Assembly: GCA_949126835.1 (NCBI GenBank)
Contig: OX421494.1
Coordinates: forward strand, 20,772,196 to 20,836,195
DNA from: Anisus vortex
Taxonomy: Eukaryota > Mollusca > Gastropoda > Planorbidae
Length of the DNA stretch: 64,000 bases
Reading direction: 5' to 3'
How positions within the stretch are numbered: position 1 is the stretch's first letter; each line of letters starts with the position of its first letter. The notes beneath the pieces were generated by a model. It did no database searches and was not told the DNA's origin. It saw only the letters and a program-made list of their open reading frames with translations. A program made the translations under genes and the position numbers. Below are positions 21,024 to 31,500 of this stretch, in pieces.

Positions 21024-22165
21024 ACACACTAGGAAACAAACACACTAGGAAACAAACACACTAGGAAACAAACACACTAGTAAACAAACACACTAGTAAA
21101 CAAACACACTAGGAAACAAACACACTAGGAAACAAACACACTAGGAAACAAACACACTAGGAAACAAACACACTAGGAAACAAACACACTAGGAAACAAA
21201 CACACTAGGAAACAAACACACTAGGAGACAAACACACTAGTAAACAAACACACTAGGAAACAAACACACTAGGAGACAAACACACTAGGAGACAAACACA
21301 CTAGTAAACAAACACACTAGGAGACAAACACACTAGTAAACAAACACACTAGGAAACAAACACACTAGTAAACAAACACACTAGGAGACAAACACACTAG
21401 TAAACAAACACACTAGGAAACAAACACACTAGGAGACAAACACACTAGTAAACAAACACACTAGGAAACAAACACACTAGGAAACAAACACACTAGGAAA
21501 CAAACACACTAGGAGACAAACACACTAGGAGACAAACACACTAGGAAACAAACACACTAGGAGACAAACACACTAGGAAACAAACACACTAGGAAACAAA
21601 CACACTAGGAAACAAACACACTAGGAAACAAACACACTAGGAGACAAACACACTAGGAGACAAACACACTAGTAAACAAACACACTAGGAAACAAACACA
21701 CTAGGAAACAAACACACTAGGAAACAAACACACTAGGAGACAAACACACTAGTAAACAAACACACTAGGAGACAAACACACTAGGAAACACACACACTAG
21801 GAGACAAACACACTAGTAAACAAACACACTAGGAGACAAACACACTAGGAAACAAACACACTAGGAGACAAACACACTAGGAGACAAACACACTAGGAGA
21901 CAAACACACTAGTAAACAAACACACTAGGAAACAAACACACTAGGAAACAAACACACTAGGAAACAAACACACTAGGAAACAAACACACTAGGAAACAAA
22001 CACACTAGGAAACAAACACACTAGGAAACAAACACACTAGGAGACAAACACACTAGGAAACAAACACACTAGGAAACAAACACACTAGTAAACAAACACA
22101 CTAAGAAACAAACACACTAGTAAACAAACACACTAGTAAACAAACACACTAGGAAACAAACCCAA
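21024..22165. repeat. Right arm array: 16-bp tandem repeat, about 71 copies
   Basis: The unit AAACAAACACACTAGG, with GGAGAC, GTAAAC and GGAAAC variants, repeats in phase for about 1.14 kb. It is about 28 units longer than the left arm array. The variants are mixed along the array rather than blocked, as expected of unequal exchange or gene conversion. Confidence 0.95.
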
Positions 22166-22338
22166 TATGGAACACAAATACACCCGGGAACATTCACAAC
22201 CAGGAACGTAGACAAAGACACCCAGAGACGGTGCCGACGTGTGAAGGCGGGGAAGGGTCACAGAGTTCAGGGAACTAATAATTAGAAGCTGGACAATATA
22301 GGGCAGCGTCAGAAGGTGGAGATGAATACATTAGATCC

Positions 22339-22514
22339 ACATAGTACTTGTGTAGTAGTTTCTTATATTGCTAGATATTTGATATAGATATAAGTCATAG
22401 TACTTGTGTAGGAGTTTCTTATATTGCTAGATATTTGATATAGATATAAAGTCATAGTACTTGTGTAGGAGTTTCTTATATTGCTAGATATTTGATATAG
22501 ATATAAAGTCATAC
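22339..22514. repeat. Tandem triplication, about 57-bp unit
   Basis: Three copies of a unit containing CATAGTACTTGTGTAGGAGT, then TTCTTATATTGCTAGATATT and TGATATAGATATAA, differing by one or two bases. GATA-rich microsatellite DNA follows to about 22790. Confidence 0.92.
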
Positions 22515-23653
22515 CGACAGATAGATGAAAAGAGACAAACAGATAAAGTTATAAAGAGATATGACAATAAAAATAGATAGAGAGATATATAAAAATACAT
22601 TTAATAATATTAATATACATTTAATATAAAATATATTTAGATATATTGAAAGTTATATAGATGGACTGATAGATAAATATAGACTATAGATAGACAGATA
22701 TTAATATAGATAATATGTAGATAAATATATATATCAATATAGAAGTATAGATATAGATAGATACAAAAATAGATAGAATTATATATACATACAATTAACA
22801 ACCAGATTGATTTATTGTGGTTTCAGACATTTTTATTTATTCACTGGTCAATACAAACATGAGACTTCATAACTTTCTATTTGAAATATGATCAGCTGAT
22901 TGATATTTCTTGCCCTGCTATGCTACACATGCCCCAACCCCTAGTCCCTAGAGAGGATTTTCTTGTCAGGTTACACCCGCTCCCCCACACACAACTCCCT
23001 TAGATAACACCCATAATTCGATGATGTTTTTTATGTTGAATAGACAATATTTTCTTGGCCACATAGTGCACAAGTGTAATACAGACATTCACATTTATTC
23101 ATGCATGAAATGGTACGCTCACATATAATTCACTAAAGAATTAGGCAGTCATGTACACATATTTTCTTTTGCAATTATTATATTATATGTTATTAAATTC
23201 CTTTTTAATAGAAATAATTGTAGGTCTATACGTAGTATTCTCCCATATACAAGGATATTATACCTACCATTTGCTTAACATTACAGTCAAGCGCAAGTAT
23301 ATTTTTTTTATTTATGTTTTTAAGACTAAAGTTCTATGGCTCAGACACATTAACACAGTGACATAATGTAATCTTAATAAAGGTTTATACTCTGACTCTA
23401 ACGTACTAAACATACATCTTTTCTATATTCTTACATCGTTAAATATTTCATCCCATATAATAAATTGGTTTTTCCCCTAATTTACACACTGCGTAACACT
23501 TGTACATAGACTCCCAAGTTTTCTGATGCTTTCTGCCATCACCAAGAATATGATTGGCTACCCTTCCCCTACAACCACCCAATCGCTATTCAACCCTCCC
23601 ACACTCGCACACACACACTTTAACTAGCTAAAATCTAAACTTTTTTATTTGTG
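22515..23653. other. Gene-less stretch with degenerate GATA/ATAG repeats
   Basis: 22515-22800 is dominated by ATAGAT-type degenerate microsatellite. The rest is AT-rich without a recognised gene. The 71-codon frame at 23151-23366 is Tyr/Phe-rich and typical of AT-rich chance frames. Confidence 0.5.
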
Positions 23654-23930
23654 CAAAGACTATAATAAGATGAACCGCTAGCTTTAATATTTCTGCTTCG
23701 AATAAGTTCTTTTTGGAATTCCAGATTCCCTTTTGTACTGTACACTTCCGTTTTACTTCATCGCTATGATTTTCAGAATGGAAAATAACATTAATATAGA
23801 AAGTTATATACTGCGGAAACCTTTAGGCAGACGTAGTACTCATTAAAGACGGCGTTATTGTTTGCGCACGGAAAAAAAGAACATATAAGCTCTAAAAAAA
23901 GAGCAATGCGGTCCATCTTATTATAGTCTG
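23654..23930. mobile_element. MITE, CATAGACTATAATA family, copy 4
   Basis: Ends are CAAAGACTATAATAAGATGA with CCGCTAGCT, and GCGGTCCATCTTATTATAGT with CTG. The flanks ATTTGTG at 23647-23653 and 23931-23937 are an exact 7-bp duplication. Length is 277 bp. It has no coding capacity, and the 23791-23985 minus frame is accidental. Confidence 0.85.
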
Positions 23931-23937
23931 ATTTGTG

Positions 23938-24748
23938 TAAAAACGTTTTGTCCCTCTGTAGTATATAAAAAAAAAAAACAACCACATGAAATAACTGGTG
24001 AACGCTGCTTTATCGGACCTATGGATCAATTCGGTCCGACGTTTTTTTTTACATGAAATAACTCGATGGAAAGCTGTAAAAATTTATAATTAATTAATAT
24101 AACAAAGCAATTAGAATAACTGAAGGTATAAATGTGTTAATGTCATAGTTACAAAAATAACTATAGAGAGATTTATCGACATAAAAATCAAGCTCTATGT
24201 TTTTCCACTTTGAAGTCTCTTTCAATTTTGACTTAAAAGTTGGGTGCACTTTACGGTGAAAATGTGTGTTTTTATTCCGTGTATAAATGTCACGTGGGAG
24301 AACATAATCCAATCACCTTTCTCATTAAGTTTTATTTTCTTTCATCAACGGAACATAGTGGGTTTTTTAAATTAAACTTCTTTTCTCTTCATTTTTGTTA
24401 ATTTTAAATGTGCGAAGAAAAAATGTAATGAGAGTTGTGGTTTTAATGTTAAAACACCGACTTGTTTCTTATTGTTTTTTTTTTTTAAACGAACATCTTA
24501 TTTTCTAATCTTATGAAAAGATATTATTAATATAACGTATTGTTCTATTTACGTGTATACGTGGTTGAATGTAGTCTTGTGTTTTAAATCAGAGTATTAA
24601 AAGATAGGGCCTTGTTCAGTTGTTTGTTTTTCCGACTAGCTCGGATAACCCATTCTATGCTTGAATGTACAACAACTCCCCACTGGAAGCCAGAGATTAA
24701 ACTTTTTTTTAGAAATATGAATTAGTCCTTTTGTTTATGAGATGGTAG
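23938..24748. other. Gene-less stretch containing a SINE tail relic
   Basis: At about 23996-24042 the sequence GGTGAACGCTGCTTTATCGG with GGATCAATTCGGTCCGACG resembles the tail found beside the SINE at 12400. The remainder is AT-rich. The minus frame at 24094-24312 has no recognisable domain. Confidence 0.45.
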
Positions 24749-25186
24749 GAAAACATCAACTTGTGTCTATAACACAGTAGGAAAACATCAACTTGTGTCT
24801 ATAACACAGTAGGAAAACATCAACTTGTGTCTATAACACAGTAGGAAAACATCAACTTGTGTCTATAACACAGTAGGAAAACATCAACTTGTGTCTATAA
24901 CACAGTAGGAAAACATCAACTTGTGTCTATAACACAGTAGGAAAACATCAACTTGTGTCTATAACACAGTAGGAAAACATCAACTTGTGTCTATAACACA
25001 GTAGGAAAACATCAACTTGTGTCTATAACACAGTAGGAAAACATCAACTAGTGTCTATAACACAGTAGGAAAACATCAACTTCTGTCTATAACACAGTAG
25101 GAAAACATCAACTTGTGTCTATAACACAGTAGGAAAACTGCAGCTTGTGTCTATAATATGGTAGGAAAACAGCAAGTTCTTTCTAT
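24749..25186. repeat. 32-bp satellite array A, about 13 copies
   Basis: The units read GTAGGAAAACATCAACTTGT then GTCTATAACACA and are almost identical. The final units shift to a variant (ATATGGTAGGAAAACAGCA) that is the consensus of the larger array at 35190-36846, so both belong to one satellite family. Confidence 0.95.
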
Positions 25187-25555
25187 GATCTTATCTTATA
25201 CATTACAGACGCTCCTTCTATAATGAAGATTATTGCGTCCTACGCTCATCCGTGGCCCGAGTCAAGTCTTGCATTTTTATTGAGGTTTTAAATGATGTTA
25301 AGTTACTGTTTTTCATGGTTTGTTCAGGCAACCCATTCCATGCCCGAAGGCCACTCGGGAAGAAAGAGTACTTATATGCATTTGTTCTCGCATTAGGGAC
25401 AATGAAAGTGTTTTTGTCTTTATGTTTATCTGAGCTTTGCAATAGGTTGTTATTGTGTTGTATTTCTAAATTAGAGTTTAATGCCTTATGTATTATTACT
25501 ATTTTACTCTTTGCCCTTTTGTCCTCTAGTGTTTCTAGGTTTAGTGATTTGACTA
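25187..25555 (-). pseudogene. 3' fragment of a non-LTR retrotransposon (LINE)
   Basis: The minus-strand frame at 25230-25442 (70 residues) carries YKYSFFPSGLRAWNGLPEQ followed by a helix ending FKTSI. That is the characteristic C-terminal tail of many LINE reverse transcriptases (consensus FFPRTIxxWNxLP). The tail is followed leftward by a short 3' UTR ending near 25187. The same 3' UTR (CATTACAGACGCTCCTTCTA) occurs at 56655, and a diverged copy lies around 55445-55560. The RT palm domain is absent, so this is a 5'-truncated copy. It sits exactly at the end of the 32-bp satellite array. Clade assignment (CR1/L2-like) is uncertain. Confidence 0.75.
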
Positions 25556-26104
25556 ATGGTGATATGGCAGGAAAACAACTACATAATATGCAGTCTATGG
25601 CAGGGTAGAAAAATTACAGTTTTTCTTTACTTTTAACTAAAATGTTTTAATGTACTTCTGAACTAGTTCTCTAATTGTATTGTGTTTTACTTAGTTATAA
25701 TCTAATTATTTATCAATTAACACCACTTGAATGTTTAATATTCTATCCTTAAGTGTTATACTAATGGTGTTGCACTTGTTAGGTTAACGAACGTTACAGC
25801 GATCTCCTGAATCTGTAATACTTATTGTGTAAAGTGTTCCTTGCGTTGAAAAAGGACCTAAACAGACCCGGGAAGAAGTTCCTGATTTGTCGATTGCCAA
25901 AAAACAATCTGAGGTCACTTAGTATGCAAATATTCAGACACTGTATCTCATTGTACTAGTCTAGACAGCTACAATGTACGTATGTACTATAGTTCTTTGT
26001 AACTGAAACTGAAACTGTATGGTTTACATTGTGGAAGTAAATTGTATTGAAGTATCTCTTTCAGTGCTTGTTGGTGATTGGGCGAGTCAAGCAAGGTTTA
26101 CAAG
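25556..26104. other. Satellite-flanking segment and unassigned DNA
   Basis: 25562-25635 (AGGAAAACAACTACATAATA and then TTTTTCTTTACTTTTAA) resembles 41205-41277, which flanks the other 32-bp array. The rest is AT-rich with no gene recognised. Confidence 0.6.
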
Positions 26105-26300
26105 TTTCCTTGGCCACGCCATACAAAGGGATTGGTGTGGCTAGCACAATGCCACAGACTACCTAAATTTTACCACAAACTGATATCATGTAACCGTCAG
26201 GGCTGGGTAGACTCGGGTACACCCTCCAGGCGCGGGGAAAAAAATTAGTTGACCAAGTTTCAAACCTGCGACCATTGTAACGGCACGCAGAGGGTGTAGG
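26105..26300 (-). repeat. tRNA-derived SINE, minus strand, diverged
   Basis: Contains the reversed SINE body (GGATTGGTGTGGCTAGCACA, then CAGGGCTGGGTAGACTCGGG) and, at the right, a degraded tRNA-like head (CAAACCTGCGACC). The order and spacing match the copy at 43351-43598. Confidence 0.7.
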
Positions 26301-26329
26301 CCTATTAACTTGGGTGAAATGTATTTTGC

Positions 26330-26377
26330 CTATTTATATATATTATGTTGTCTAGTAGATTTATCTATATTTATGCC

Positions 26378-26423
<46 letters not shown>

Positions 26424-26480
26424 GTTATTATATATGTATATATATGTATATAGTTATTATATATGTATATATATTATTAC
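26330..26480. repeat. TA-rich microsatellite
   Basis: A run of about 17 TA dinucleotides near 26381-26416 is followed by repeats of TATATGTATATAGTTATTA. Confidence 0.9.
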
Positions 26481-27060
26481 GAACCTCTTGTGGAATTAAA
26501 TTTAAATTATGTGGCCTCGTTTAAGAGATTGCAATAAATGACTAAAAATAGTAATTATTGATAGCTAACTAAATAAATAAAATTAAAAATAATTTATTTA
26601 ATAAAACAACACTTCAGACGATACCAATTTAAATACAATTTATTTACTAACTTAAACTTATTAATATAACATAAAAATAGAATAGAAAATAAACTCACGA
26701 AAATCCTTACAACATAATAAAACAACAATGTAGACTAGTTAGGTTTACTTGTACATAAAAGATGTTACACAGCTCTGCCACTGATAATAAATCTCTACAA
26801 TAGATAAGCTTAAACACAAGACTTAATAGACTACTACATCGATGTAAAAACGTATCTTCTATCATGCGAATCTCCTATATTTATACTATACATGTTAGAG
26901 ATTTCTGGAATAAAAGTATGCTAAGAATAACTCACAAAAATTATCAACATCTCTTTCTAACATTTTCTAGGCTATGAAAGAATGCTCTAGTAGACAACAA
27001 CTATTGACGCGACAGTAGCAGAGTTCAACTAGAGGTCGGGGGCAGATAATCTACTTGAAC
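26481..27060. other. AT-rich DNA with no recognised gene
   Basis: Very AT-rich to about 26950. It opens ATTACGAACCTC, slightly like the TGTTACGA start of the nearby LTRs, but no second end or duplication was found, so I do not call an LTR. It ends at the ATAC target duplication (27061-27064). Confidence 0.4.
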
Positions 27061-27064
27061 ATAC

Positions 27065-27661
27065 TGTCACGTAGAAATCAGCTACTGACGTTAGATGATA
27101 TTTTTAGTAATGTATTATTATATATTATTTTGATTCATATCCATCTTGGATCTCACAAGGTTGTATAAGAATTATATTGATGTTATTGAATTAGATTTGA
27201 TGTTTATTTGACTCGTCGCGATATGAATCTTTTGTGTATAAAGTGATTTAGATAAACTGTACCTTAATATATAGGAAATCCACAATCCTGTTTGAAATTG
27301 AACACAATTTTATTCCAACAAGTTGAGATGATAAAATATAACAATACCACAGAATACATGTACCAGCATTATATAATGAAACTTAATCAGTTGAGATTCT
27401 TCTATAATGAGTTAAGCCGTAATCCTATCTTTAAGAAAGTGGTCAAAAACAGTCCTCACACATTAGCGCCCAAACTAGAACTAAACTAAACGGTATTCCA
27501 CCCTCGTGCATATGACGTATTTTATCGCTATGACGTAGTGTCTAGACATATGCATGTTTTATTCCTAACACGGAAACATTTCGGGTTTAAGATTATTTCA
27601 TTTTAACTTTAGTTAATAATAACAGAACCAATATAATATGGAAATAAATCTACTCGTAACA
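27065..27661 (-). repeat. 3' LTR of the Gmr1-like element
   Basis: 597 bp, nearly identical to 33619-34215. The minus-strand start is TGTTACGAGTAGATT and the end is CTACGTGACA. The plus-strand 65-codon frame inside (27292-27489) also exists in the other LTR and is not taken as a gene. Confidence 0.95.
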
Positions 27662-27679
27662 CTCGCCCCCCCCCCCCTT
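27662..27679 (-). promoter_or_regulatory. Polypurine tract with a G12 run
   Basis: On the minus strand AAGGGGGGGGGGGGCGAG abuts the start of the 3' LTR. This is where plus-strand DNA synthesis is primed in LTR elements. The G run covers 27666-27677. Confidence 0.75.
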
Positions 27680-28523
27680 AAGACACAAAGGAATTACAGT
27701 CAGCGTTAAGTATGGAATTCTTTGTAGAGTACCCATAAAATGAACCGAATTCCCAAACTATTCGTAAGATTTAATTGACTATTGGACAATCTTTTAAAGA
27801 TTAAAATGAACCATATATTACATATCCCCTTAATAACAAAGTCGCTATTATGGAATCCCTTATCACATTATCGTATCAATGATTATTAATTAAACATTTA
27901 TTTATCAATTAATATTTACAATTATGATTATTGTGTGTACAACGTTGACCATAAAACTATTACCACCAATAACCAATTCCCACAGAATTGATATGAATTA
28001 CCCAAATAAGTGGAACCGATTAATAATTGATAGATAATTCTTTAGAAAATTTAATTTATTTATAACCGATCACTGTATCATTAACTAATGATTTTCAGTT
28101 ATTATATTATTATTATGATGTCTCAATTATGACATCAAGAATATTTTAAAAAAAATGTTATAATCTCAGCTGATTTAGCTTTTACATAGCATAAAATAAG
28201 ACATCCAAATTATAACATGACGACATAGAAACAAACAATTTTCAAAACACATCAATAATCATTTGAACAAACACAAGTGTGGATGTATTCAAGTTAAATA
28301 CCGGTGTGTGTGCAATTGATGTATGCAATAGTTACCTTTTACCTTACAACGTATGTTTCTAGTAGAATTTGAAGTTTTGTTCTGTAATGTTTCATATTGT
28401 AATATTTCAAAACATAGTTTATTTATTGTCATATTTACAATAATATAAATGTTAATCAATACAATGAATGACATAAAAGAAAACAATTAATGAGAAACTG
28501 ACTTTCATCTTCTGGTTTACCAG
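27680..28523 (-). other. 3' untranslated internal region of the Gmr1-like element
   Basis: Very AT-rich and without a convincing frame. It occupies the place where an envelope gene would lie in a retrovirus-like element, but none is seen. Confidence 0.65.
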
Positions 28524-31500
28524 TTACATGCGCGACAACGTGTCAGCAACCACATTTTGTTTACCTGGTAAATATACCACATTTAAATTATATGCTTGGA
28601 GAAATAAGCTCCAGCGAATAATTCTTTGGTTCTGTTTAACCCTGGAAAGGAAAACTAAAGGGTTATGATCAGTTAAAATATCAATTGGATATGGAGAACC
28701 ATTGATATAAAAATCAAAATGTTTCAATGCCAGGATTAATCCTAAAAGTTCCTTTTCTATCACACTATAGTTTCTTTGATGCTTATCAAATTTTTGAGAG
28801 TAAAAACTAATCGGGTGTTCCAGTGAATCATCACCCTTTTGGGAAATGACCGCTCCCATCCCTGTATCACACGCGTCAACGGTAATTTTAAAGGGTTTAC
28901 TGTAATTGGGTGTTACTAATACAGGTGCCTCAGAAAGAACATCTTTTAATTTATCAAAGGCCTGGTGGCATTCATTAGACCATTTGAAAGTGCAATTCGT
29001 CTTTAATAGATTTGTTAATGGACATGCAATGGTTGAGAAATTTTGACAGAACCGACGGTAGTACCCCGCCATCCCGAGAAAACTACGGAGTTGTTTACAG
29101 GTTTCAGGAACAGGGAACTCACGAATAGCCTTAACCTTTGCATTTAATGGTTTTACCAAACCATTTCCCACTATGTGACCTAGATACTCGATGGTTGCAT
29201 GGCAGAACTGACTCTTAGTCAAGTTAATGGTGAGATTAGCATGAGTCAATTTAGTAAATAACAAATGTAGTTGATCCAAATGAGATTTAAAATCGTCACT
29301 AAAGACAACAATATCATCGAGGTATGCATGACATTTAGGAATGTCCTGAGTAATGGTATTTATTAACCGTTGAAAAGTAGAGGGTGCATTGACCATACCA
29401 AAGGGCATGACCTTAAATTTGTACAGTCCGTCAGGGGTTACAAACGATGATATCTCCTGAGCCCTCTCCGTCAGTGGAATCTGAAAATACGCCGTCAATA
29501 GGTCAATTTTCGTCACAAACTTAGCATTACTCACTTGATCTATTAGATCATCGATTCTTGGTATTGGATAGGAATCAGTTTTTGTCACTTTGTTTACCTT
29601 ACGGTAGTCCACACAAAACCTCATGGATCCATCGGCCTTAGGTACCAATACGCAAGGGGAAGACCAGTCACTACTACTAGGTGTAATAATGTCATTGTCA
29701 AGCATGTAGCGAACCTCTTTACGGATGCATTCTAACTGGATAGGATTTGACCTGTATGGATGTTGTTTAATAGCTTTTGTATTTTCATTTAAAATAACAT
29801 CATGCTTAACTACACTAGTTCTACTAGGTACATCTCCAAATAAATGGATATTTTCATTAATTAGACCTTTGATAGCGGATTGTTCGCAATCAGGTAAATG
29901 TGCCAATTTTTCATTTAGGTTTTTCAGAGCCTTTGTATTTTGCAGTTTGCTTTCTGCCACTTCACGCTCAATTTCGGGTGAATTATTCCCGACTTTAATA
30001 ACAGTGTTTACCGAGGCAACAACTTTTTGTTCATCTCTGGTAATGTATGGTTTCAACATATTGATATGGCACACTCGTTGCGATTTCCGTCTATCAGGGG
30101 TCTTTACAAGATAGTTAACCTCACTAAGCTTAGCCATAACCTCATAGGGTCCTGTAAACTTGGCACTCAGGGGTTGACCAGACAGTGGCGTCAGCATGAG
30201 AACTTTATCACCAGGTTGGAAGATACGGGTTCTTGCGTTGACGTCATAATAGACCTTCATCTTGTCTTGTGCCTGCAAAAGATTAGATCTGACAACTTTT
30301 AATGCATTATACAGTCTATTTTTAAAATTTTCCACGTATGTCAGTAGACCAGTGTCTTCAGTGGATGACAACCATGTTTCTTGTAACAGCTTTAGTGGTC
30401 CACGAACTGTGTGTCCGAATACCAGTTCAAAGGGACTGAAACCAAGAGATTCTTGTACAGCCTCTCTGGTTGCGAAGAGTGCGAAGGGAATACCACGATC
30501 CCAGTCGTCGTTATGCTCGAAACAGAAAGTACGGAGCATGTTTTTCAATGTTTGGTGGTATCGTTCCAGTGCGCCTTGACTCTGTGGATGATATGCACTC
30601 GATACTGCATGACGAATACCCAGCCGTTCTAAGACTTGGCGAAATAACTTCGATGTGAAATTTGAACCTTGATCTGACTGCACGGTTTTCGGAAGACCAT
30701 ATCGGGTGAAGAATCCGATAAGTGCATCAGATATTTTGTCGGCATTGATGCTACGTAGAGGAATAGCCTCTGGAAATCTCGTTGCCGAACACATTATAGT
30801 GAACAGATACTGGTGGCCAGCCTTAGTTTTAGGCAACGGACCGACGCAGTCTATAATGATGTGACTGAAGGGTTCTGAGAATGCTGGTATGGGTCGTAGA
30901 GGAGCTACCGGAATGGTCTGATTCGGCTTGCCGACCATCTGGCAGACATGACATGATCTGCAAAACGATGTGACGTCACGACGTAGGCCAGGCCAGAAGA
31001 AATATGGAAGAATCCTGTCGAAGGTTTTCTGTATCCCTAGGTGACCAGCATACGGTGAATCATGGGCCATATGTAGTATGTCCTTGCGGTAAACATTGGG
31101 TACCACGATTTGATGTACTTCGCTGCATGTTTCATCGTCGTTTTCTTTCCCTCTCCATTTCCTCATCAACAACTCGTACCTCAGGTAATAACCTGTGGCC
31201 ATTGTTTCTAACTCTCCTTCATTCTTTGCTTCCTCTTTTAGCTTCCCAATCTCTGGATCTTTGCCTTGAGCAAGAATGAGTAGTTGTCTAGGCGACAAAT
31301 TATTTTGATCAGTATGACTTGAGTGACCACCTAGAACATCCGCCATGAAGGTTGCTTGTAAGTCAATCTCTGGTGTTGGTTCTGGTTTCTTTGTCGATTC
31401 ATTAGTCATCTGCTGTTTCTCCATAGCTCTGGTGATAACGCATACTGAATTTTCAGTATTCCTACACTGAACAGAGTCTTTGGTTTCTTTAAGTACAGGA

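Larger units (their letters stand above)
16649..22165. repeat. Large inverted repeat (foldback-like) with 3-kb loop
   Basis: The left arm is array 16649-17331 plus unique sequence 17332-17680. The right arm is unique sequence 20699-21023 plus array 21024-22165. The two unique parts are reverse complements with only scattered differences. For example ACACGCTGAAAAATAGGACA, TCGGGAGAAATAACAAATCA and GGAAGCGGACAAACACGATT on the right all have exact counterparts on the left. The loop (17681-20698) encodes nothing I recognise. Tandem subrepeats inside long inverted arms around a loop recall Drosophila Foldback elements. I found no target duplication and no transposase, so a segmental inverted duplication remains equally possible. 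Confidence 0.85.

Noticed and set aside
24749..25186. Regularly spaced repeats considered as a CRISPR array
   Set aside because: The 32-bp units are head to tail with no unique spacers, and the context is eukaryotic.
26481..27060. Possible further solo LTR next to the Gmr1-like element
   Set aside because: Only an ATTACGAAC-like start was found; no matching end, partner or duplication.
28289..28486. Possible env-like frame after gag-pol
   Set aside because: Only 65 codons in very AT-rich DNA, with no signal peptide plus ectodomain pattern and no fusion-peptide or transmembrane layout.
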